From the NCBI GenBank assembly GCA_016649785.1, contig JAENXB010000183.1, positions 1 through 5,824 of the forward strand: a DNA stretch of 5,824 nucleotides, written 5' to 3'. The position numbers were made by a program, and so were the translations under genes. Shown piece after piece: positions 1 through 5,824 of the stretch (the first letter of the stretch is position 1; every line of letters begins with the position of its first letter). The notes under the pieces are model-generated. The model had not been told where the DNA came from. It made no database searches and saw nothing but the letters and a program-made list of their open reading frames with translations. Source of the DNA: Flavobacteriaceae bacterium (GTDB taxonomy: Bacteria > Bacteroidota > Bacteroidia > Flavobacteriales > Flavobacteriaceae).

Positions 1-908
1 GAACCGCTCTTATCTACCCGGTAAAATCGTTCAAATAATCTTGGAATATTGGATTTTTCTATTCCTTCACCATTATCTGTAACCCTTACAATTACCTTAT
101 TTTTAATGAGATTTTCAATGCTTATTTCAGTTGTTCCGCCTTTTTTGCCATATTTAATGGAATTTACCACCAAATTGGTGATCACCTGTTGAATTCTTTC
201 CTTATCGACATACACCCACACAGGTTCTTTATATTCAATATCAAAAGTGAGGGTAATATTTTTTTTGGCGGCTTTCATTTCAAGCAAATCGAAAGAATTT
301 TGAACCAGTTCCACAATATTGAAATTTTCACGGTGCAACTGAAGATCGCCGGTTTCCAACTTGGTTATCATATCCAGATCTTTCACAATGTAGATAAGCC
401 TTTCCACTCCTTTACTGGCGCGCTGCAGGTATTTTTTTCGCACCGTTTTGTCCTTCATGGCGCCATCCAAAAGGGTAAGTATATATCCCTGAACGGTAAA
501 AAGCGGGGTTTTTAATTCGTGGGAAACATTTCCCATGAATTCCTTCCTGTAGTTTTCCCTGATCTTTAATGTTTCTATTTCCAGTTTCTTATCCCGGGCA
601 AATTTTTCCACTTCTTTGGTCAAAGTGGCCATATCGGTAGTAATTGGGCCTGGGTTTAATGTGGTTGCATCCAGAAGGGTCACGTTATCATAAATATTTT
701 TGACGCGCTTATAGATAAAATGCTCTACCCTATATTGAATAATGATAAAAGAAAATAAATAGGCGGCAAGAAAGAAATCAATTACAAGAACTATCTGGAA
801 TTCTCCTGAAAAATAGAAAAAACCGCTCACCAGGAGCGTTGAAAAAGCCGTAATAAAAAATGATGTTTTTATTGCGAATTTATAAGAACGTTTAAATTTA
901 TTTGCCAT
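1..908 (-). CDS. phoR: PhoR-like membrane sensor histidine kinase, C-terminus cut by window edge
   Basis: An inner-membrane sensor kinase that would autophosphorylate on His and pass the phosphate to the response regulator encoded just upstream. Translating the minus strand from the ATG at 908-906 gives 302 open codons with no stop before the edge. Two hydrophobic segments (about residues 12-33 and 37-57) are separated by only a few residues, so there is almost no periplasmic sensor domain. A charged linker (about 60-120) follows. The HisKA H-box is SHELKTPL with phospho-acceptor His130 and Pro135. The ATPase domain shows the N-box NLVVNSIKYG (Asn245, Asn249), the G1 box DNGEGI (Asp278) and an F-box LFERFYR (291-297); the G2 box and last strands, perhaps 40-45 residues, lie outside. 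No PAS domain is visible between membrane and HisKA, unlike E. coli PhoR. The H-box region resembles flavobacterial PhoR proteins from memory; the kinase call is certain, the PhoR assignment is homology-level and rests partly on the PhoB-like partner. Confidence 0.93.
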   Translation of the reverse strand, partial: MANKFKRSYKFAIKTSFFITAFSTLLVSGFFYFSGEFQIVLVIDFFLAAYLFSFIIIQYRVEHFIYKRVKNIYDNVTLLDATTLNPGPITTDMATLTKEVEKFARDKKLEIETLKIRENYRKEFMGNVSHELKTPLFTVQGYILTLLDGAMKDKTVRKKYLQRASKGVERLIYIVKDLDMITKLETGDLQLHRENFNIVELVQNSFDLLEMKAAKKNITLTFDIEYKEPVWVYVDKERIQQVITNLVVNSIKYGKKGGTTEISIENLIKNKVIVRVTDNGEGIEKSNIPRLFERFYRVDKSG

Positions 909-910
909 TA
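906..910 (-). promoter_or_regulatory. TAATG stop/start overlap between regulator and kinase
   Basis: On the minus strand the regulator's TAA (910-908) and the kinase's ATG (908-906) share one base. No purine-rich ribosome-binding site is evident, as is usual in Bacteroidota, so the kinase is probably translated by termination-reinitiation. That would hold it at or below the level of the regulator. The overlap also fixes the kinase start. Confidence 0.85.
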
Positions 911-1591
911 AACTACAAACTTATATCCTACCCCCTTTACGGTTGTAAAACTGTCGTCGCCAATTTTTTCGCGAAGTTTCCTAATATGCACATCGATGGT
1001 TCTTCCACCAACAACAACCTCATTTCCCCAAACCTTGTCCAGGATTTCCTCCCTGGTGAAAACTTTTCCTGGTTTTGAAGTAAGTAATGAAAGCAATTCA
1101 AACTCCTTTCGGGGCAGAATTATCTCTTCTTCATTTTTAATGATCTTATATTCCTCTCTATTGATGATCAGATTCCCGATAGTCACAATAGTAGAGGTTT
1201 CTTCATGCTCCTTAAACCTGCGCAGTAAAGATTTTACCTTGCTCACCAGTACTTTTGGTTTGATGGGCTTTGTGATATAATCATCGGCTCCTGCATCAAA
1301 ACCGGCCATTTGCGAATAATCCTCGCCCCTGGCGGTTAAAAAAGTGATTACAGTTTCGCTTAATTCGGGGATCTTTCTGATTTGTTCACAGGCTTCGATC
1401 CCGTCCATTTCCGGCATCATGACATCCAATATAATGAGTTGTGGTTTTTTCTTTTTGGCAATTTTAACCGCTTTTTCACCATTATCTGCAGTGATAACAT
1501 TGTAACCCTCAGCAGAAAGGTTGTATCCCACAATTTCCAGGATATCCGGTTCATCATCAACCAGTAGAATTGTAATGTCTTTTTTCTTCAT
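908..1591 (-). CDS. phoB: PhoB/OmpR-family response regulator
   Basis: A 227-residue cytoplasmic transcription factor, normal length for the OmpR/PhoB family. Receiver domain, residues about 5-122: acidic pair Asp12-Asp13, phospho-acceptor Asp56 in LDVMMPEMDG, switch Thr86 in FLTAR, and conserved Lys108 in ITKP. The C-terminal winged helix (about 130-227) has the expected RKEFELL, VFTREEIL, GRTIDVHIRKLREKIG and TVKGVGYKF blocks. The frame stays open to a TTG at 1615, but I choose the ATG at 1591. The next residues (MKKKDITILLVDDEP) run straight into the first receiver strand, and a consensus -7 promoter element at 1618-1625 puts the likely transcript start near 1611-1614, downstream of that TTG. 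The stop overlaps the kinase ATG. A TTAACA direct repeat about 78 bases upstream suggests autoregulation. The PhoB identity, rather than another OmpR-family member, is by resemblance to flavobacterial PhoB sequences and the kinase partner. Confidence 0.95.
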   Translation of the reverse strand: MKKKDITILLVDDEPDILEIVGYNLSAEGYNVITADNGEKAVKIAKKKKPQLIILDVMMPEMDGIEACEQIRKIPELSETVITFLTARGEDYSQMAGFDAGADDYITKPIKPKVLVSKVKSLLRRFKEHEETSTIVTIGNLIINREEYKIIKNEEEIILPRKEFELLSLLTSKPGKVFTREEILDKVWGNEVVVGGRTIDVHIRKLREKIGDDSFTTVKGVGYKFVV

Positions 1592-1617
1592 AGAACTGTA
1601 TTGTAATACTTTCAAAA

Positions 1618-1625
1618 CAAAAGTA
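1618..1625 (-). promoter_or_regulatory. Bacteroidota-type -7 element of the regulator operon
   Basis: Read on the minus strand the sequence is TACTTTTG, a full match to the TAnnTTTG -7 consensus described for Bacteroides and Flavobacterium. It ends 27 bases before the chosen ATG, so the 5' leader would be roughly 20 bases. No TTG/TTTG -33 element is visible at the usual 19-21-base spacing (that stretch reads AAATCTTAGA), which fits a promoter that needs an activator. Confidence 0.55.
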
Positions 1626-1664
1626 AAGATTAATTTAATCTCTAAGATTTAAGTCTGCATTTAA

Positions 1665-1687
1665 TATGTTAACACTTAGTTAACATA
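1665..1687. promoter_or_regulatory. Candidate PhoB operator: TTAACA repeat inside a 23-base dyad
   Basis: A perfect inverted repeat with 9-base arms (TATGTTAAC and GTTAACATA) around a 5-base spacer. Because GTTAAC is itself palindromic, it is at the same time a direct repeat TTAACA-N5-TTAACA (1669-1674 and 1680-1685), an 11-base period. That layout matches the Bacillus PhoP box (TTAACA-like repeats about 5 apart) and the 11-base repeat of the E. coli Pho box. It lies about 44 bases upstream of the regulator's -7 element, a normal activator position. Which protein binds is inference. Confidence 0.5.
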
Positions 1688-1919
1688 GAAGCGGCTTCAT
1701 AAAATTTCACAAACTTATAATCTTCAAAATCGCTTATAACTAGAGATTAAACTAAAAACCCTAATGGTTGAAACTACTTGTTTTATAAACCATTTAATAA
1801 CATTGGATCATAGCTTCTTAACGAAATGATAAGGTTTAGATAAGTACCATGTCTTTTTTTGCAAATAAATTTACAGGAATTAATGGTATAAATCACAAAG
1901 TTAATTTGCCTTTACACAG

Positions 1920-1949
1920 ATAACCTTTGAATAACCTTAAAATTACAGA
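1920..1949 (+). promoter_or_regulatory. Candidate operator of the receptor operon: ATAACCTT repeats, 11-base period
   Basis: ATAACCTT occurs exactly twice, at 1920-1927 and 1931-1938, with 11-base periodicity. A weaker third copy follows in phase at 1942 (ATTACAGA, sharing AT-AC). The TAAC core is the same as in the TTAACA repeat near the regulator gene. The last repeat ends about 40 bases before the -7-like element at 1990. This would fit three tandem monomers of an OmpR/PhoB-type regulator; the assignment is inference from spacing and shared core. Confidence 0.4.
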
Positions 1950-1989
1950 TAGATAATTTGGGGGTAACGCTCTCTTTACATAGCTGCCT

Positions 1990-1997
1990 TTAATTTG
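1990..1997 (+). promoter_or_regulatory. Possible -7 element of the receptor operon
   Basis: TTAATTTG differs from TAnnTTTG at its second base. It ends 29 bases before the receptor ATG, nearly the same distance as the better -7 element on the other strand (27 bases), which is the main support. No -33 TTG is seen at proper spacing. The same octamer also occurs at 1901-1908, so the match alone is weak. Confidence 0.3.
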
Positions 1998-2025
1998 CAC
2001 CATAGAAACAAAGCGATTTATTTAA

Positions 2026-4800
2026 ATGAAGAAATTTTTATTAGTTACGGCCCTTTTATATATAGGAATAGTCCAAGGGCAGGAACCAGCAAATGGATCA
2101 ATAGTCGGTAAACTTATGGATAAGGAAGTGCAGGGTGAATCTCTTCCTTTCGCAAATGTCATTATTAAAGGAACTTCTAGCGGTACCACCTCAGATATTA
2201 ATGGTTTATATTCCTTAGCCGATTTAAAGCCGGGTAATTATTCAATAGTTTTCAGTTTTATAGGATATGAAACCCTGGAAGTACCCAATGTTGTTGTGGC
2301 AGCAGGAAAAATTACCGAGGTAAACACCAGCTTGGGAAGCAGTGCCGCATCCTTAAATGAAGTTTTGATAAAAACGATTTCCAGGAAAGATTCTGAAATT
2401 GCCCTATTACTTGAACAAAAAGGAGCTATTGAAATCAAAGAAAGCATTGGAGCACAGGAATTAGCCAAATTAGGTGTTTCAGATGTTGCCGCTGCAACTA
2501 CAAAAATCTCCGGAGTTTCCAGCAGTGAAGCCTCCGGAGATATATTTGTGCGCGGCTTGGGGGACCGCTATTTATACACAACCATGAACGGTCTTCCAAT
2601 ACCATCAGATGATGTAGAACGTAAAAATATTGATCTTGAACTATTTCCTACCCGGGTAATTCAAAATGTCAGCATCAGCAAAACCTACTCTGCAGAAAGC
2701 TCTGCAGATCAGGCTTCGGGAAATATTGATGTGACTTCAAGAGAACTATCAGGGTCTGAAGAACTTAGTATTGGAATAAAAGCAGGGGTCAACACCAATG
2801 CTATAAGTAACGGAGTTGGTGACAATTTTAAAGTATCTCCTAATTCCAACGATATCACTTTAGGGTTTTATTCCAAAGATCTTAGTCCAAGAGAAACCCT
2901 GACAGATCAAACATGGGATCCAAAAAAAGCAAACTTTCCTGTAAACACGACCTATTCAATTAGTGGAGGTAAAAGATTTGGGGAGAAACTGGAAATATTT
3001 CTTTCCGGATCACAGTCTGCCGATTTTGAACACAGAAAAGGAGTTTTTAGAGAATTTAGGGCAAATTTCATAAATGACTCTATTACCGATGCCGAAACTT
3101 TTTCAAAAACTATCAATACAACGGGTCTGGCCACCCTTGGATATAAGTTTAACGGTAAAAATGAAGTTAAGGTTACCAGTCTTTTCATCAATAAACTCAC
3201 CGATGAGGTTTTTGAAGGTGGTCGAAATGGAGAAGCCAGTATTTTTGAGGAAACTGAACCTGCTGAAGGACTTGCGCAGTTCATCAGGGATCAAAATATC
3301 AAACAAACCCGACTTTGGATCAATCAGCTTGCAGGGAATCACAATCTTTCCGATAATAATGAGTTGGATTGGGCGGTAGGTTACAACCGTGTTGATGCGG
3401 ATGAGCCTAACAGAATTAGAAATGAAGTCAATTTTAATGAAGATCTGGTTCAACTTGGAAGAACAGGTGGATTTCAACAAAGAAAATCGGGACAGGCCAT
3501 TAATGACGAAGAGTTTAACGGATTAATATCTGACAAGTTAATTGTGATTGATCAGGACTATCAAAGCTTAAATTTTTCTATAGGTGGAAATTATAGAAAT
3601 AAAGAAAGAAATTTCGTGTCTCAATTTTTAGGTGTGGAAGAAAGAAGCACAAATCTTCTCAATCCATCTTCAATAGACAATTTGTCGGAAATTTTTACAC
3701 CTCAAAATTTCAATAATGGCTCTTTAGTGGTCAATAGGTTAGAACCAGATCGTTATTTGGCCACTTTAGAATCGGCTGCCGAATTTCTTACTGCCAACTA
3801 TGGCATTAAGAAACTGAATTTTAACCTGGGATTGCGTTATCAACAAGACGACTTGTATGTAGTTTATAACGTTGGGAACATCCCGGGAAGGATTGGAAGA
3901 TCTGAAATATCCTACGATAATTTTTATCCCAGTATGAGTTTGCGTTATGCATTAAGTGACCAAACCAACCTGAGATTGGCAGGGAGTAAAACCATCACCC
4001 TTCCTGAATTTAAGGAGATCGCTCCCTTTGAATATGTTTCGCAAACAGGACAGGTTACCAGGGGAAACCCAGCCCTAGAAGCATCTACAAACTATAATTT
4101 AGATCTAAAATGGGAATATTTTCCCACAGCTGGAGAATTGATCTCCCTTACCGGTTTTTATAAAAGAATTGAAGATCCTATCAACAAGGTTCAGGACCGG
4201 GGCTCTGCCGGGATATTCTCTTACTTTAACTCTGGAGAAAAAGCACAAGTCTACGGACTGGAGCTTGAAACCAGAATGGGAATTATTCAATCTAATATAG
4301 ACCTTGATTTTAGTTTCAATGCTTCAAAAATGTGGCATAAACAGGATTTGAAAGAAACCCTTGACGCCAATGGCAATTTCATAAGAACCTTCAGATACAA
4401 AGGTTTAACAGAAACAGGCCTTGAGGGAGCATCTGACTGGATAATCAATTCATCCCTTAATTTTTCTGATAATGCTGAAAATGAATTCAATGCCAGTATT
4501 ACCGCCAATTATGCTTCCGATAAAATATATGCCCTGGGAGCTCCGGAAATTCAAACCCAAAGTGAAACATTCTACAATGATGCCATTATAGAAAAAGGAT
4601 TTGTACGCCTGGACGCAAATTTATCCAAAGATTTCGGTAAACACTGGAGATTGACCTTTACCGGACAAAACTTATTAAACCCTGAAATTAAAAGAACGCA
4701 AAACGTAAAACCGAGTATCACCGGAATTGAAACTAACCAAACTGTTAGATCATATACAAGAGGTGCAACACTTAGCCTGGGAATAAACTATAGTTTATAG
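2026..4800 (+). CDS. TonB-dependent outer-membrane receptor with N-terminal CarboxypepD_reg-like domain
   Basis: A gated outer-membrane beta-barrel that takes up a bound ligand using TonB-ExbBD energy. The protein is complete at 924 residues. It starts with a signal peptide (MKKFLLVTALLYIGIVQG, probable cleavage before Gln19). A carboxypeptidase-D regulatory-like beta-sandwich covers about residues 24-103 (PFANVIIKGTSSGTTSDINGLY... and FIGYETLEV). LNEVLIK at 110-116 sits where a TonB-box-like segment is expected. The plug runs about 135-240, with VRGLGDRYLYTTMNGLPIPS (175-194) and the SADQASGNIDV stretch (226-236). The remainder, about 245-924, is barrel, ending near FTGQNLLNP and closing with LSLGINYSL. 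The last residue is Leu, not the usual Phe/Trp. The VRGLGDRY plug signature places it in a TonB-dependent receptor type distinct from ordinary SusC, and no SusD gene follows; a beta-helix lipoprotein does. Substrate is not readable from sequence; the divergent PhoBR-like pair hints at phosphate or organic phosphate. Confidence 0.95.
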   Translation: MKKFLLVTALLYIGIVQGQEPANGSIVGKLMDKEVQGESLPFANVIIKGTSSGTTSDINGLYSLADLKPGNYSIVFSFIGYETLEVPNVVVAAGKITEVNTSLGSSAASLNEVLIKTISRKDSEIALLLEQKGAIEIKESIGAQELAKLGVSDVAAATTKISGVSSSEASGDIFVRGLGDRYLYTTMNGLPIPSDDVERKNIDLELFPTRVIQNVSISKTYSAESSADQASGNIDVTSRELSGSEELSIGIKAGVNTNAISNGVGDNFKVSPNSNDITLGFYSKDLSPRETLTDQTWDPKKANFPVNTTYSISGGKRFGEKLEIFLSGSQSADFEHRKGVFREFRANFINDSITDAETFSKTINTTGLATLGYKFNGKNEVKVTSLFINKLTDEVFEGGRNGEASIFEETEPAEGLAQFIRDQNIKQTRLWINQLAGNHNLSDNNELDWAVGYNRVDADEPNRIRNEVNFNEDLVQLGRTGGFQQRKSGQAINDEEFNGLISDKLIVIDQDYQSLNFSIGGNYRNKERNFVSQFLGVEERSTNLLNPSSIDNLSEIFTPQNFNNGSLVVNRLEPDRYLATLESAAEFLTANYGIKKLNFNLGLRYQQDDLYVVYNVGNIPGRIGRSEISYDNFYPSMSLRYALSDQTNLRLAGSKTITLPEFKEIAPFEYVSQTGQVTRGNPALEASTNYNLDLKWEYFPTAGELISLTGFYKRIEDPINKVQDRGSAGIFSYFNSGEKAQVYGLELETRMGIIQSNIDLDFSFNASKMWHKQDLKETLDANGNFIRTFRYKGLTETGLEGASDWIINSSLNFSDNAENEFNASITANYASDKIYALGAPEIQTQSETFYNDAIIEKGFVRLDANLSKDFGKHWRLTFTGQNLLNPEIKRTQNVKPSITGIETNQTVRSYTRGATLSLGINYSL

Positions 4801-4850
4801 GATATTTTAATCAATTATTAACCATAAATATTTAATCCAAATTTGAAATC
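4801..4850 (+). other. Receptor-lipoprotein intergenic spacer
   Basis: Fifty very AT-rich bases with no stable hairpin, no T-tract terminator and no TAnnTTTG element. This supports co-transcription of the receptor and the lipoprotein. The bases before the lipoprotein ATG are A-rich with no Shine-Dalgarno sequence. Confidence 0.6.
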
Positions 4851-5824
4851 ATGAAAAAAACAATTAAAAGTATTTCGGTTCTCTTCACTGTTTTTTGCGG
4901 ACTAACATTTACAAGCTGTAGTACAGATGATAGCAATATCGTTGATCCTGGAGGAAATCCAGACCCGGTAAACAGCGAATTAAAAGGAAATGTCGATCAA
5001 GATATAACTCTTGATCCAACGGTTGCCTATAAATTAACAGGCCAATTAAATGTACTTTCAGGAACAAAATTAACAATTCCTGCCGGAACAAAGATCACTG
5101 CCAATGCCGGAGCAGAAATTTATATAGCTATTCAAAAAGGAGCAGAAATAGCTGTTAACGGAACCCGTTCCAATCCGGTTATTATGACTTCTACAAATGG
5201 TGCAGCCGGAGATTGGGGAGGATTGCTTCTTTTAGGTGAAGGTTTAACTACTTCCGGGATTGACGCAATTGCTGAGGTTGGTGGTTTTATTTATGGAGGA
5301 ACCGATAATACCGACAATTCAGGATCTATTAACTATCTTGTAATTGAGGGAGCCGGAGCTCAGATCAATGCCAAATCTCAGTATAATGGTTTGACCTTAT
5401 ATGCGGTTGGATCCAGAACTTCTATCAATAATGTCGCTCTTATCAATGGAGCAGATGATGGAGTTGAATTTTTTGGAGGAGCGGTTTCAGTAACCAATCT
5501 TTACCTTGAAAACAACGAAGATGATGCTATTGACTGGACAGAGGGTTGGAGCGGAACAGTGACAAACGCTTATTCTTTACATACTATTGAAGGTTTTTCT
5601 ACCGCGGTGGAAGCTGACGGAGTAAACAACAATCCTAAATTGGTAAACTTCACCTCTGTTTCTACAACCGGGGGAACGGCACTTCAGTTTAAAATAGAAT
5701 CTGGTGCTACCATAACTGGACTTTCCCTTACAGGTTATGACACCTCCGTAGATATGAAGGATTCTGGTTCGCTTGCAAATGTGATTTTAGATGGAGCCGC
5801 TGCAAATCCGGAACTATCTTATAC
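4851..5824 (+). CDS. Surface-type lipoprotein with right-handed beta-helix repeats, C-terminus cut by window edge
   Basis: An open frame from ATG 4851 to the window end, 324 complete codons and no stop. Signal peptide II: MKK, a hydrophobic core, then FTSC with lipidated Cys23. The residues after Cys are STDDS, close to the S/acidic lipoprotein export signal described in Flavobacterium and Capnocytophaga, so outer-leaflet exposure is likely. A flexible Pro/Gly/Asn linker follows, then a Gly-, Asn- and Ile/Val-rich body typical of a parallel beta-helix: LTIPAGTKITANAGAEI, NPVIMTS, GDWGG (120-124), YGGTDNTDNSGSI (148-160), DDGVEFFGG (202-210) and DDAIDW (224-229). I recognise this pattern as a lipoprotein type found in Bacteroidota next to TonB-dependent receptors; it has no assigned function that I know. 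It lies 50 bases after the receptor gene, so an operon and a ligand-capture role at the receptor mouth are inferred. Alternatives are a surface hydrolase or an adhesin; no catalytic motif is certain. Confidence 0.93.
   Translation, partial: MKKTIKSISVLFTVFCGLTFTSCSTDDSNIVDPGGNPDPVNSELKGNVDQDITLDPTVAYKLTGQLNVLSGTKLTIPAGTKITANAGAEIYIAIQKGAEIAVNGTRSNPVIMTSTNGAAGDWGGLLLLGEGLTTSGIDAIAEVGGFIYGGTDNTDNSGSINYLVIEGAGAQINAKSQYNGLTLYAVGSRTSINNVALINGADDGVEFFGGAVSVTNLYLENNEDDAIDWTEGWSGTVTNAYSLHTIEGFSTAVEADGVNNNPKLVNFTSVSTTGGTALQFKIESGATITGLSLTGYDTSVDMKDSGSLANVILDGAAANPELSY

Larger units (their letters stand above)
1592..2025. other. Divergent intergenic region between regulator operon and receptor operon
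   Basis: 434 bases, AT-rich, with no convincing gene. It holds a -7-like element near each flanking gene (1618-1625 minus; 1990-1997 plus) and an 11-base-period repeat further out on each side (1669-1685; 1920-1949). The middle, about 1700-1900, shows only minor structure: CTTATAA twice (1714-1720, 1733-1739) and a short inverted repeat AATGGTT/AACCATT (1763-1769 and 1788-1794, 18-base loop). There is a 24-codon ATG frame at 1849-1923 that I do not call as a gene. I saw no tRNA, riboswitch or strong terminator hairpin. Confidence 0.8.

Noticed and set aside
189..515. A 108-codon plus-strand open frame.
   Set aside because: It is antisense to the kinase catalytic domain, whose H-, N-, G1- and F-boxes are all present on the minus strand.
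1763..1794. Inverted repeat AATGGTT/AACCATT that could be a hairpin or terminator.
   Set aside because: The 7-base, AT-rich stem has an 18-base loop and no T-tract; too weak for a terminator and unconnected to either promoter.
1901..1908. A second TTAATTTG as a receptor promoter.
   Set aside because: It lies 118 bases before the ATG, upstream of the repeats that would be its operator, and has no -33 TTG; the copy at 1990-1997 is better placed.
1849..1923. A 24-codon ATG frame (MSFFANKFTGINGINHKVNLPLHR) on the plus strand in the divergent region.
   Set aside because: It is short, has no recognisable motif or ribosome-binding context, and its end overlaps the candidate operator repeats. Frames of this size are expected by chance.
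2952..3480. Several 100-125-codon open frames within the receptor gene on both strands.
   Set aside because: They are shadows of the receptor reading frame, which is continuous and has full domain order; none shows a known motif.
2026..4800. Calling the receptor SusC.
   Set aside because: It has the N-terminal beta-sandwich and plug, but the VRGLGDRY plug type and the absence of a SusD gene downstream do not fit a SusC/SusD pair.

Overview
The window looks like a piece of a low-GC Bacteroidota chromosome, most likely a (marine?) member of the Flavobacteriaceae. Four things point there: a TonB-dependent receptor with an N-terminal carboxypeptidase-D-like domain, a lipoprotein with an acidic surface-export signal after the Cys, a TAnnTTTG-type -7 promoter element, and starts without Shine-Dalgarno sequences. 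The genus call is inference from the style of the proteins; no search was run.

Layout. Minus strand, left: a sensor histidine kinase of PhoR type (908 to 1, cut by the left edge) sits directly downstream of a PhoB/OmpR-family response regulator (1591 to 908). The two share a TAATG stop/start overlap, so they form a regulator-first, kinase-second operon. A 434-base non-coding divergent region (1592-2025) follows. Plus strand, right: a complete 924-residue TonB-dependent outer-membrane receptor (2026-4800) and, 50 bases on, a surface-type lipoprotein with a predicted right-handed beta-helix fold (4851 to the right edge, truncated). There are no RNA genes, mobile elements, CRISPR arrays or convincing terminators.

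How the parts may work together. The divergent region carries two different direct repeats with an 11-base period, the spacing used by PhoB/PhoP/OmpR-type winged-helix regulators. One (TTAACA-N5-TTAACA, inside a 23-base dyad) lies 78 bases upstream of the response-regulator ATG. The other (ATAACC-N5-ATAACC, with a weaker third ATTACA) begins 106 bases and ends 77 bases upstream of the receptor ATG. Both are followed by a -7-like element 27-29 bases before the ATG. The simplest reading is that the response regulator autoregulates its own operon and controls the divergent receptor/lipoprotein pair. That would make this a phosphate-starvation-responsive outer-membrane uptake unit with a beta-helix lipoprotein where a SusD-type partner would otherwise be expected. 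The substrate is unknown from this window; phosphate or an organic phosphate is the guess suggested by the neighbouring PhoBR-like pair.
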